This document shows positions 33,215-43,094 of a stretch of DNA of 64,000 nt, piece after piece. Origin of the DNA: Anniella stebbinsi (lineage: Eukaryota > Chordata > Lepidosauria > Squamata > Anniellidae); the NCBI GenBank assembly GCA_029215795.1, contig JARDYH010000007.1:75031763-75095762 (forward strand), read 5' to 3'. The notes under the pieces are model-generated. The model saw nothing but the letters and a program-made list of their open reading frames with translations. It ran no database searches and had not been told where the DNA came from. How positions within the stretch are numbered: position 1 is the first letter of the stretch; the number at the start of each line of letters is the position of its first letter. Position numbers and translations under genes: made by a program.

Positions 33215-35700
33215 ATGGATCCATCCCCTAACAGCAGCAAAGTCCCCTATGGAATGCCTGATCTGCAGAATGTTCCTGTTGGACCAGTGCCCCCAGCGGG
33301 CTCTGAGGCAACTTTCCCTATGCCTCCCCAGTACCAGCCTTATTATATCTCGCCCGGTGTAGGACCCAACCAAGGCCCTTACGTTCTACCTCCACAGACA
33401 GTCATCTTAACAACTAACCACCAGCAGAGTAAAGAACCTGATTTCCTGTGCTACTCCATCTTCACCCTGCTTTTCTGTTGCCTACCCTTGGGTATTGCGG
33501 CCTTGGTTTTCTCTATACAGGTGAGCTAGTGTGTTAGAGTGTGAGTGGGAGAGATGTGATGCAATGCAATGCAATGCTATTGGCAAGAGGGGAATGTCAG
33601 TGAGAAAGCATCCCATGTACACAGTCAAGCAGGGAGGTGAATTAAGTGCCTGTGTGAGGGGAAGGTAAGTACTGCCTATGTATTTAATGTATTAATTACT
33701 AACTGAAACTAAAGCTGAAAGAAGGGCACAGCATGGAGCTAAATCAGGTGTTTGGTTTGGACCTCCAGACTTAGGCTGTACTCGAAAGTTACATCCCTTG
33801 TCAAGATATGGTAATATTAGAACCAGAGCAGGTGCACAAAACGCATGAGAGCAGGTATGCTGTTGCTCCCCATCATGCAAGAGGGCAGTTCAGGGAAGAA
33901 ATGCCATCCAGTTTAGACCAACAAGAGAGAAAACTGTCAATCTTTCAACTTTACCGGTATACACCCATCTTGTCTTCTGCTGTGTCAGTTTTGTTTTATT
34001 GTCTCTCTCTCTTTCTCTCTCGCTTAGTCACTTTCTTCTTTCTCATACCCCTCTTTCCCTTTCTCAAATAATGTAAACAAAATGATGACACAGAAGGCAA
34101 TAGGTGGGTTCACCCAACACACTAACCCACACTCAGTGGTGGAGCGTGAGTTGTTGTTGAACCATGGGTTGTTTGTTGAACTGTGGGTTACTGTGTTGTC
34201 CAGACTCAAGATAATTTCCCCCAGGTCATTTGTTAACCACGCAGTGTGGCTTATTTTTCTCAGACAAGCAACCTTGGGATCCCAAAGTTTGTTGTTGAGG
34301 TGTTCAGGGTGGTTAATAAGCCACGCTGCATGGTTCACAAGGCATCCCGTGGAAAATGCCCTGGGTTCAGTCAACATTCTAACCCCCGGTTCAACAACAA
34401 CCCTCACTCAACCGCAATCATGTTAGTGTGTTGTGTGAATGCAGCCAACGTCAAGACGAGCCATTTAGGGTAGGGCATGAGCCAGTTGTAGGTTCAGGAT
34501 CACCAGCTGAAGATTAACAGCTCATATGTGCATCATTACTCAGTGCCAAAAGGTACATTTCCTTCTTACTTTAGACTCTGCTCTTTGTTATAGCCTCCAG
34601 CGTTTTGTTATGCAAATACTCATCATAACAGAGCTGTCTGCATTTGACAGTAAAAAGGGTAGTGGGGGTTGTCTCTGTATGTGTGATTTTGGTGGGAAGG
34701 GAGTGGCGGAAGTGTAGGAGGAAGGGGGGTATTGAAACTATGACATACTTTATGGCCAGCCTCCATTCTGCATGTCTGAAGTTAACAAGGGAATGATCTG
34801 CAAATTGTTAACGGAGAGACCTTGCCAGTCATCAGAGTTGTGGTTTAAGTTCCAGCTCAAGCAGGCAGGCCAATGCCCCAGTCTTGCTATGCTATGGCTG
34901 TTTATGCCAGCCTTTTTTACCAGGACTGCCCCTGGGTGGTCCCTGTGCATTCAGATGACGCGCAGGGAGTCCCGGGGGTGGGGGGATGGGCACAGGTTTT
35001 CCCAGGTATAAGGGATCCCTGGGAAATCCTGATTTTTCCCGAGACTGCGGGAGATGTGGGCACCCGTCCCACATCTCCCGAATGGGCACGGAGATGCACC
35101 ATGCAGCTCCGTGCCCATCAGGGGAGGAGATGGCAGCAATTTTGCCACTCCTGGGATGGTAGGGAGGGGTGGGGGGCAATATGGGGGGGTTGTTGTTGTT
35201 TTTTACATACATTTGTCGCTGGAGTGCAAATGCGCTCCCTCCTCAGCCCCTAAAAAAATGGCAGGTGCGAAGTCCCCTGTCTCCTTCCAGGATGTCACTC
35301 GCTACCTGTGTGTGCTGGGGGATGCTCTTGTGATGAGGATATCATAAGAGCCTCTCCCTTCCCTCCCGGGAGAGGTCTAGAAAGGGCCCCTATGGTCACT
35401 GGCAAGTGCATGCCAGTACAAGACAAAAGAATTCTTTGTTAGCCAACACAACAGCGACTGTTTCACAACTGTTCAGGGTCACTCACTTCTGCATGCCAAA
35501 GGTGTTCTTCAGTAGCACTTTTTCACAAAATCCATTTTTTATTGCTCTTCCCGTAGACCCGAAATGCCAACCACGCTAGAGACTACGTACGTGCACGGCA
35601 GCATTCCAATACAGCACGCAGCTTGGCTCATGCAGCACTCGGATTTGGGATTGTTTTGCTCATTGTGTACATAATATTAGTGGTCCTTGCTTACATGTAA
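33215..35700 (+). CDS. CD225/dispanin family membrane protein, copy 1 (two exons)
   Basis: Exon 1 is 33215-33520 (102 codons) and exon 2 is 35557-35700 (47 codons plus TAA), giving 149 residues. The donor GTGAGC at 33521 and the acceptor ending CCCGTAG at 35556 bound a 2036-bp phase-0 intron. The start is the ATG at 33215, which sits at the same place as the starts of the two paralogues. Residues 1-75 are rich in Pro, Gln and Tyr and contain PPQY at 37-40, a PPxY WW-domain ligand motif. The CD225 domain starts near D76: a first hydrophobic segment with CC at 88-89 and PLGIAALVFS, a polar loop TRNANHARDYVRA, then a second hydrophobic helix rich in I/L/V that ends at AYM. Known of the family: small dual-hydrophobic-segment membrane proteins with a cytosolic N-terminus, as in IFITM, SYNDIG1 and PRRT1. 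Two exons split at this loop match the IFITM layout. The specific orthology and function are unknown. Confidence 0.88.
34103..34446. mobile_element. Foldback MITE in the intron of CD225 copy 1
   Basis: The left end GGTGGGTTCACCCAACACAC and the right end GTGTGTTGTGTGAATGCAGC are near-inverted, with further inverted words inside (GGTTCAACAACAACCC against the left half). The ends resemble those of 60568-60798. Confidence 0.6.
34920..35320. repeat. GC-rich dispersed repeat in the intron of CD225 copy 1
   Basis: Shares GCTCCGTGCCCATCAGGGGA, GGTCCCTGTG and related blocks in order with 7340-7700. The open frames over it are artefacts of GC richness. Confidence 0.5.
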
Positions 35701-37935
35701 TCTATTATCCATCATTTCGGCCCTAAGGAGGTGCTACCAGATGTTTCGTGTTCTGAAATACCTCCCTGCGGAACCCAAAGTCAAGACGTTCATGCTCCTT
35801 GAATTGTTTCTGAAAGGGATGTGCTACAGGCTGGTCATACTTGCATGCACATCTCATGATTTCTGTACCCTTGGCTTGACAACCAGGATTTTTTGTGTGA
35901 GTTGCAACACAGTGCATTTGAGATGACATCTGGTGATCTGAAAGTTCTATCTAGTGATTGGTGACGGCCCATCCACATCAAGGGAGGAACATCGTGTGTG
36001 ACCCAGCTCAACCCGAAACAAAAGAAGGGGGATAGGCAAATTTATGCCAAGGGTCAGACAGGAAACATTGGTCCATTAGATGGTGGAACAATACCCATAT
36101 TTAATTGCTCCAGTAGTCCCAATATTGAATATTATGATCTAATCCCTTAAAATTATGGGATGGGTTTAGATCACCTCCTCCCATTCACATGTCCTATTTT
36201 CCTTCCTATTCTACATTTGTTCCTCTCTTCCTCTGACTTCTGACCCTCCTGCCTTTGCTTCTAGGCCTCCCTTGATGGGCTTCCCATACTCTCCAAGACA
36301 ACACAGATGACATTCTTGTAACATGCCTATTCTCATAACAAGAATCACTGGCCAAGCCCTCTGCCCCATTTGCATTACTTCATCTGCTGTATGACTTTAC
36401 TTTGCAACACAGTCTTTCCTGCATGGTGTAAATGCCAAGAAGGAGGGTGTATTTTGGGGGGTGAAAAGATACTCTAGCAAAATCTCATTGTTCTACAATC
36501 TGTGATCAATGGTTCGAAACAAGCTGCCCCTCTGGAATCTGAAATGTCAGTCTGGGCACTATGTGGCATTGCACTTTAATGTTCATGGATGTAACTTCAC
36601 AGTATGCATTGGAGGAAAAATGTACCTGCCACCCCTCACCCCACTCAAAGATTTGATTTATGGAGACCCAAGAGAAGGAGATCAAGAATGCTAATGCTAG
36701 TGACTCCTGCTAACAAAGTATTAGGAATATCCCCAAAAGACAAACATGAGGGTACTGGTTTACCAGGGAACAGAAAATTTGGCCTGTGCCTAGGAACAGT
36801 TGGAATGTGTGTGTTGTCTCTACCTTCTCCTTCTATAGGCCCTTCTGCCTTCACTGCTCCTCTCTAAGCTCAGAGCAGTCCAGCCACTGGTATATCCCAT
36901 CCTTCTGTGATCGTTGGAGTAGCTCAGCCAATTGCTACCACCATTTTCATCACCACCACAAAATTCCTTCACTCAGCCTTCCCCAATCAGTGGCGCTCTC
37001 TGGGTTTATGGACTTCAACTCCCATCAACCTCTACCCATATGGCCAATAGTCAAGAATCCTGGGAGTTGTAGTCTAAAACATCTGGGGAAGGCTTCTTTA
37101 GTGGGTTTGAATATAGATACATACTATGAGCCATATAAACTGACTTTTTTTGCACATATGTGTGTAATTTAAGGTTTAATTTTAATATGACCACTGGAAC
37201 ATGGAATCTGCACTGATGTTCAATGAACAGCAGGAGAACAGCAGGAGAAGACTAGCCTCCATCATGTGCTCACTAAGTCCCAGGTGTTTGGCCCTGTACC
37301 ATTGTCTCAGAGGCAGTGCTGCTCTAGGTTTTTGAGGATCCTTAGCCAAGACACCTTCAACGAAGCCCCATCTTCACTGAGTCTACCTTCTCACTGTTAT
37401 TGTCACTGGCTGCTATTCTTCCTTACCTCTTTCTCGTCATTGCTACCACTTGATTTCTTGAGATGCAGAGAGCCAATGAGCAGGCAGGTGGTGGCATCTG
37501 CTGCTCCTCTGTCTCTCCCTCACCGTTGTCTGGGTTGGAGAGAGAAGCAGGTGAATAAGCAGGTTGCAGTGAGGAGGAAGAGGAGGAGGAGGAAGAGCAA
37601 CTCTTGAGAGTTATTGTCAGTAGCCCTCTCCTGGGGTGTGGGCCCAAAGCAGGAGTCCAACCATGCCAACCCTTGATGCCAGACCTACTCTGAAGTCTTC
37701 AGCGGATGCTGCTGCCTAAAAGACAGTAGCCAAAGGACTGCACCAGGAAAGGCTACGGAGGGGTACAGCAGGAATTGCTGCATGACTCATCTTGACATGG
37801 CATCATATGGACATCTTGTTGTTTCTGTTCCTGATCCTACCCTTGAATACGATTGTATTTTCTAAGTCACTTTGAAAGCTTTTTGGGGAGGAATAAACAA
37901 ATGTATATTATATCTTCATGGTGATTAAATTTTCC
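35701..37935 (+). other. Copy 1 3' flank, probable 3'UTR, shared by all three units
   Basis: The sequence after the stop codon is homologous to 46627-49020 and 59719-62270 in order and orientation. Shared landmarks include the block with GGCCCATCCACATCAA, a block ending AGACAAACATGAGG, and a distal tail with the polyadenylation hexamer AATAAA at 37892-37897 followed by TTCATGGTGATTA. The distal tail resembles the 3' end of an L2-like LINE, so the poly(A) site may be transposon-derived. A diverged foldback repeat lies at 36972-37098. Whether the whole 2.2 kb is transcribed is not shown by sequence. Confidence 0.5.
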
Positions 37936-38369
37936 TTAAATTGCTTTGGGTCCCCATATTAGGAAAGGAGAGTGAGCTCAATGTTTTAGAAATCAAATAA
38001 AGAAATAAACCTGGTAAGCCCTCTCCTGACTCGAGTTAATGTTTAACATTCAACAACCTAGAGGTGTATCACAGCATATTCATGGTTCTCTAAATCAAGG
38101 TCCCATAGTCCACATAGGGTGTGTCTGGATCAGTTCTTTTGTCTTAGTGACTGCACAGGGCAGGGGAGGAATGACATGACTTTTAGGGGGCGTCACAATA
38201 CCCAGAGAGCATTAACAAATTCATGGACCCCAATAAGCCATTAAGCATCCTCCATTGACACCGAAATCCTCCATTGGTTATACAGGGAGGGGTGAGTGGA
38301 GAGGTTGCAGCTTGGATGGGGAGGCCCCTCAGACCATACCTAGCTCACTTCTGCATTGTCAAAAATGAG

Positions 38370-39720
38370 GACAGACTCCTGAGCAAACTTAGCAGTCATG
38401 GAATAAGAGGAGAAGCCCTTTATGGATCTGGTTAAAGAACAGAAAACAGAGAGTAGGAACAAATGGTAAATTCTCCCAAAGGAGGGAAATAAATAGTGTG
38501 GTCCCACAGGGATCTGTATTGGGACCAGTGCTATTGAACTCGTTCATAAATGGTCTGAAATTAGGAGTGAGCAGTGAAGTGGCCAAGTTTTCCAGATAGG
38601 GTGACCAGATAAAATCCAGGTCAGGGCTCATGTAACTTCAACAGTTGTAGAGAAAAGGAAATTTCAGCCAGTGTCATTTGTATGCAATTAGTTCCTGGTG
38701 AAATTCCCTCTTCATCACAACAGTTAAAGATGCAGGCACTATACTAGAGTGACCATACACAAAAGAAGGCAGGACCCCTGCAACTTTAACTGTTGTGATG
38801 AAGAGGGAATTTCACCAGGAACTAATTGCGTACAAATGACACTGGCTGAAATTCTCTTTTCTCTACAACTGTTAAAGTTACATGAGCCCTGACCTGGATT
38901 TTATCTGGTCACCCTACCGATGAGAGCAAATTATTTAAGGTGGTTAACACAAAAAGGGATTGTGAGAAGCTCCAAAAGGAGCTAAACTGGGAGACTAGGC
39001 ATCCAAATTGCAAAAGTGGCTCAATGTAAACAAGTGTACAGTGATGTATGTTGGAGCAAAAAAATCCCAACTTCAAGTATATCTTGATGGGATCTGAGCT
39101 GGAGATGATCGAGCAAGAAAGAGATATTTGGGTTGTGAGACAGCTCAATGGAAATGTCAGCCCAGTGTGCGGCCACTGTGAAAAAAAAATAAAAATAAAG
39201 GCAAACTCTATATTAGGCATAATTAGAAAATGAATTGAGAATAAAACTGCCAATAACATACTGCATACAAACCTATGGTGGATAGGGAGTCATTTTTCTC
39301 CCTCTCTCATAATGCTAGAACCCAGGGTCATCCCATAAAACTGATTGGTAGGAGATTCAGGACAGATAAAAGGAAGGACTTCTTCATACAGCTATGAAAT
39401 TTGCTACCACAACATGTTGTGATGGCCACCCAATTTGGATGGCTTTAAGGGGGGGGGGGGGTAGATAAATTCCTGGAGAAAAAGACTATCAATGGCTACT
39501 ACTCCTGACGGCTATGTGCTACCTCTAGTAGCAGAGGCAGTAAGCCTATGTGCACCAACTGCTGGGGAACATGGGCAGGAGGGTGCTGTTGCACTCATGG
39601 CCTGCTTGTGGGTTCCTGGTCAACAGATGGTTGGCCACTGTGTGAACAGAATGCTGGACTAGATGGACCCGTGGTCTGATCAAGCATGGCTCTTTTTATG
39701 TTCTTGCGTCTGTAAAGGAA
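38370..39720 (+). mobile_element. CR1-like LINE 3' part, interrupted by MITE copy 12
   Basis: Begins in decayed reverse transcriptase (GGTCCCACAGGGATCTGTAT, an RT motif region). It continues after the MITE with the C-terminal RT end (NPNFKYILMGSELEMIEQER, then DIWVV) and finishes with the family 3' end (GTTGGCCACTGTGTGAACAG and TTTTTATGTTCTT). Frameshifts are evident. It is the same family as the antisense copy at 58300-59215. Confidence 0.7.
38597..38916 (+). mobile_element. Palindromic hAT-type MITE, copy 12
   Basis: A 320-bp copy with ends TAGGGTGACCAGATAAAATC and GGTCACCCTA, inserted in the LINE. The target duplication is not clear; the flanks are TTTCCAGA and CCGATGAG. Confidence 0.83.
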
Positions 39721-40861
39721 TGCCTCCTCCATCCATGGAAACTCTCCATGGGTCTTTTGAATGCTGGTGCTTGGCATAAGTCAAGCATGCCCAGGGCGGT
39801 TCTCCTATCAGCATTCCGCCAGTGGGAAGGGGTAGCAGGAAATGGTGAATTGAGACAAGGGCATGAGGTAATTTTGAGGGCTGGGGGAGTCATTCTGCCT
39901 GGCAGATCTCTGATGATGTGAGGGAGGGAAAAGAAAAACCTATGCTGGAATCCTGTGCAGTCTTACTTAGAAGTAAGCCTTTCTGAACATTCAGGGAGAG
40001 ATCTATTCATTTGGACACATCTATTCAATTAAAGACTTGTTTGTGTTTGGTTGTTTTAGTTTGTGTTTTCATTTTTATTTTTCGGAACACTGTTACATTT
40101 TCTTTTTTAAAAAAAAACTAAAAAAAAACAGGGAACGTCAATGGACAACCCCACCCACCCCCGCCAGTTTAAGGTCAAAGGTATCTCCTGTGGGCTCAAG
40201 TACTAAAAAGTGTGGGAATTGGAAGCTAAGGCTGATACCTTAATTGACGTGCTCCATGATCAGTGATGATGTTGTGCAATGCCAGAATTCCTGCTTGCTT
40301 ACAATTTACCCTCAATGCACACACATTTTTCCTGGGTCTTTCAAGCCCAAATCAAGATGGGAAGGATGGTGTGCCTGGGCGCAGCAAAGATGATCCACAT
40401 TGTCCTGGCCCTACAAGAGAAATCTCCCTGTGAGTTGACCCATGCATTTTGGTTGCTTACATCAATAGCTGTCAGAATGGGTTAAGCCAGCCTTCCCAAA
40501 TCTGATAACTTCCAGATGTGCTGGACTGCAACACAGTAAAACTCTGATATTTCATAAGGCAATTCAGGACCAGTGAGTCATCTTTGCTAATCCCAGGCAC
40601 TTCAGCCTCCCCATTTGAATTTACAAAGAACTCAAAAGAGGTTATATAATATAAACAGAAGATCTTTACCGACAACTAAACAAAACCATTCTGGTAACAG
40701 AATGGTATGTAGCTTAACAACACCAGTATTTCATTTTTATTTTATTTTTAAGATGATCCACCAGTAGATACTGGGATTTGGTAAAAGATATTGATGGATG
40801 CAAAGAAAAACCATATATAGCTTGTAAAAGAAACAGGCAGGGGACTGGGTAGCTAGCACTG

Positions 40862-41225
40862 GAGATCCAGTGTGGTACAGTGGTTAGAACTGGGGAGACC
40901 CAGGTTCAGTTCCTACTCTGGTGCAAGGCAGGTGAGCATCTATGATGAACACAAAGGGAAAGAAAAGTCTCAGGATGCAGGAAACAATTGTATTGATGAA
41001 AAGGCTTTTCATCAAAACAATTATTCTCCCCCTCTGAGTTCAGTTCCCTACTCTGCTCTGCCATGAAGCTCATTGTGTGACTTTGGGGCAGTCGTTAATT
41101 CTCAGCCTAACCTACCACACAGGGGTGTTGTGATAAAATAAAAAGGAGGAAGATCATGTATGCCACTGTGGGCTCCTTGGAGGAAATGGTGGGATATTAA
41201 CGTAATGAATAAACAAAATAAATAA
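40862..41225 (+). mobile_element. tRNA-derived SINE with a nested insert
   Basis: The head has A-box-like TGGTACAGTGGTTAG and B-box-like GGTTCAGTTCC. An insert of about 118 bases follows, bracketed by GTTCAGTTCCTACTCTG-type words (40905-40921 and 41039-41056). The body then resumes (CTAACCTACCACACAGGGG, GGATATTAACGTAATGAA) and ends in an A-rich tail. The layout matches squamate tRNA-derived SINEs. The precise family is not assigned. Confidence 0.55.
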
Positions 41226-41227
41226 CA

Positions 41228-41370
41228 ACACAGGGACATCAGAAGAGCCCTGCTGGATCAGACCAAGGTTCCATCAAGTCCAGCATTCTGATAACACAGT
41301 ACCCAACTAGCTGCTGAGCTGGAAACCCACAAGCAGAGCATGAGTGCAAAGAAGTGATATGTCCTTAAGG
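41228..41370 (-). mobile_element. CR1-like LINE 3' end fragment
   Basis: The reverse complement carries the family 3' end (CCCTGCTGGATCAGACCAAG and CCAGCATTCTGATAAC on the plus strand). Confidence 0.6.
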
Positions 41371-41407
41371 TGGGTGGAGGGGGACACACACCCTCTCAAA
41401 CAACTTT

Positions 41408-41710
41408 TCTGGACAGGAACCAGCCCTGGCAAGATTTCCAACTGGAAATTTTCCCTGCAGCCACTGTAAATATTGTGAACATTCTTTAAGATTGAAACAG
41501 TGCATGGATCCTGCTGCTGAGAAAGAATACACGGGGAGAGTCTTTACCACATGCAACAGTAGATTTGCAATATGTGCTGTACGTTCTCCTTGCAACAAAC
41601 TATATATGGATAAAACTACAAGAAAACTTAAAACCGGAACAGTAGACTCTATGAATAACATTGAACACCAGAATGTAGGAACACCATTGGTACAACACTG
41701 GGAAGAATAA
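41408..41710 (+). pseudogene. Penelope-like element GIY-YIG endonuclease fragment
   Basis: The frame is open from GGA at 41411 to TAA at 41708. It reads FPTGNFPCSHCKYCEHSLR (the CxxC..C zinc finger of Penelope-like elements), then VFTTCNSRFAICAVRSPCNK and LYMDKTTRKLKT. In active elements the last part is YVGKTTRKLK, so the YIG glycine is lost (D in its place) and the nuclease is presumed dead. No reverse transcriptase part is seen upstream. Confidence 0.7.
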
Positions 41711-41857
41711 TTCCCATAGAGATCGTTTCTTCCTGAGCAACAGGAAAAAAGTTGCAGATAGATAGGTAAGAGTTTTTTGTTTTTGTTTTGATTTTTTGAG
41801 AACGAAGCTACATGGGTTTTAAGGATAAGTAGGATGCCTCTTTGGGGCCTTAGTGAA

Positions 41858-42128
41858 CCTGTTCAGACATCATGCTAAAGCCATGGTGGTTAAGCATTTT
41901 GAGCTAAACATTATGGCTCCATGTGTTGTGTGAACCATGACTTAGTATGTCATGTGAAACAGAGAGCTTCGGCAATGGGGCAGTATGCAAATGTAATAAA
42001 ATAAATAAATAAATAAATAAATTCCTAACCATAGTGGCTACATAAACACAGTTTAAATATGCCTATTCCCCATTTGCTGCAAAAGGGTTAACCGCCTAAC
42101 CACGGCTGAGCATGTTGTCTGAACATGC
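41858..42128. mobile_element. Foldback MITE, CCTGTTCAGA family, with nested L2 tail
   Basis: It starts CCTGTTCAGACATCATG and ends TGTTGTCTGAACATG. The middle (about 41965-42021) holds GCTTCGGCAATGGGGCAGTA and AATAAATAAATAAATAAATA, an L2-type 3' tail inserted into the MITE. Confidence 0.55.
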
Positions 42129-42707
42129 CCAATGAATCTCTGGTCCTTGCCACACTACTCTGAAATCCAGTTGTTCGTCATAGGGATTGGGAGACATATT
42201 AGGCTGGCTTCTTCCCTTTTCTTTTTGGGGCACAGGAGGAGGAGAAAGAAATGCAAGTTCTGTCGGATTGGGTTACACAGAGTGAGTTTTTTTCCATTCC
42301 TGGGAAATGCTCTTATGAAATACCTGTTGCTCTTTTGTATAGTTTTATAAAGATGTGTCATGTGTGTGTGTGTATGTGTGTGTTGGGGGGGGGGGGGGGT
42401 TAAGTCTTTTTTCCCCTTAAATGCTTAGCTTTGTTTATAACCCCCCCCCCCCAAAAAAAACTGCATTGTTTTGGGTATGTCGGATACATTTATTTTACTT
42501 CTACATGGGCTTATTCACATCCTATAATATAAACTACGTCTATATTATTCTGTAAATTTGCCTGATATCACCTATATGGAATAAAATACTTTTTTGCCCT
42601 CACTTTTTATTTTGGCTATTGCACTTCTTTCTGGTGACCTATTTTGAAGTTTTCCCCATCTTGCTAAATTCTGGTTGACTTATGGCTTAATTCCTCTACC
42701 CTCCTAC

Positions 42708-42708
<1 letters not shown>

Positions 42709-42743
<35 letters not shown>

Positions 42744-42760
42744 CCTTCCTTTCTTTCTTT
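42709..42760. repeat. CTAT/CTTT microsatellite next to the copy 2 promoter
   Basis: About eight CTAT units are followed by CTTC/CTTT units, ending some 10 bases before the conserved promoter block of CD225 copy 2. Confidence 0.85.
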
Positions 42761-42764
42761 TTTG

Positions 42765-43094
42765 CAGACTGATGACTGTATCACACTGCAAAAAAAGTTG
42801 TTTTGTCCAAGAGCCAGAGCCATATATCAATATCTTTCAGCAGAGAAGGAGAGCGGTGCAGCCTGCATTACGACAGAAGCAGCCAGACGAAAGAAGAGTC
42901 GATGTTTATGGGAGCAGGAAGTCAAGGACCAGGAGAAAGCACAACCGGAGGGGGAGAGAGAGAGAGCGAGGCACGCAGCGGCTAATCTGGGCAGCTGAAA
43001 AGGAGGAGCGTGGAGAACTGAGAAAGGCAGGGAAAGGCTGCATTGGCAGAATTGCGAAGACAGGAGCAAAAAAAGAGCAGCACGAATCTGCGCT
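42765..43094 (+). promoter_or_regulatory. CD225 copy 2 promoter-proximal region and 5'UTR
   Basis: This aligns with the copy 1 and copy 3 upstream regions. It has a degenerate CRE-like TGATGAC at 42770-42776, the shared block GTCCAAGAGCC (also upstream of copy 1), and a TATA-like CATATATC near 42821. It then has a purine-rich leader with GGAGAACTGAGAAAGG in common with copy 1. A CTAT/CTTT simple repeat directly abuts it upstream (42709-42760). Confidence 0.5.

Noticed and set aside
34873..35253. Frames in the intron of CD225 copy 1
   Set aside because: They lie in a GC-rich dispersed repeat that is also found near 7340-7700.
36509..36867. Possible extra exon in the 3' flank of copy 1
   Set aside because: The aligned parts of units 2 and 3 are not open in the same frame.
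40862..40930. Possible tRNA gene (A and B boxes)
   Set aside because: No cloverleaf can be closed, and the sequence continues into a SINE body with an A-rich tail.
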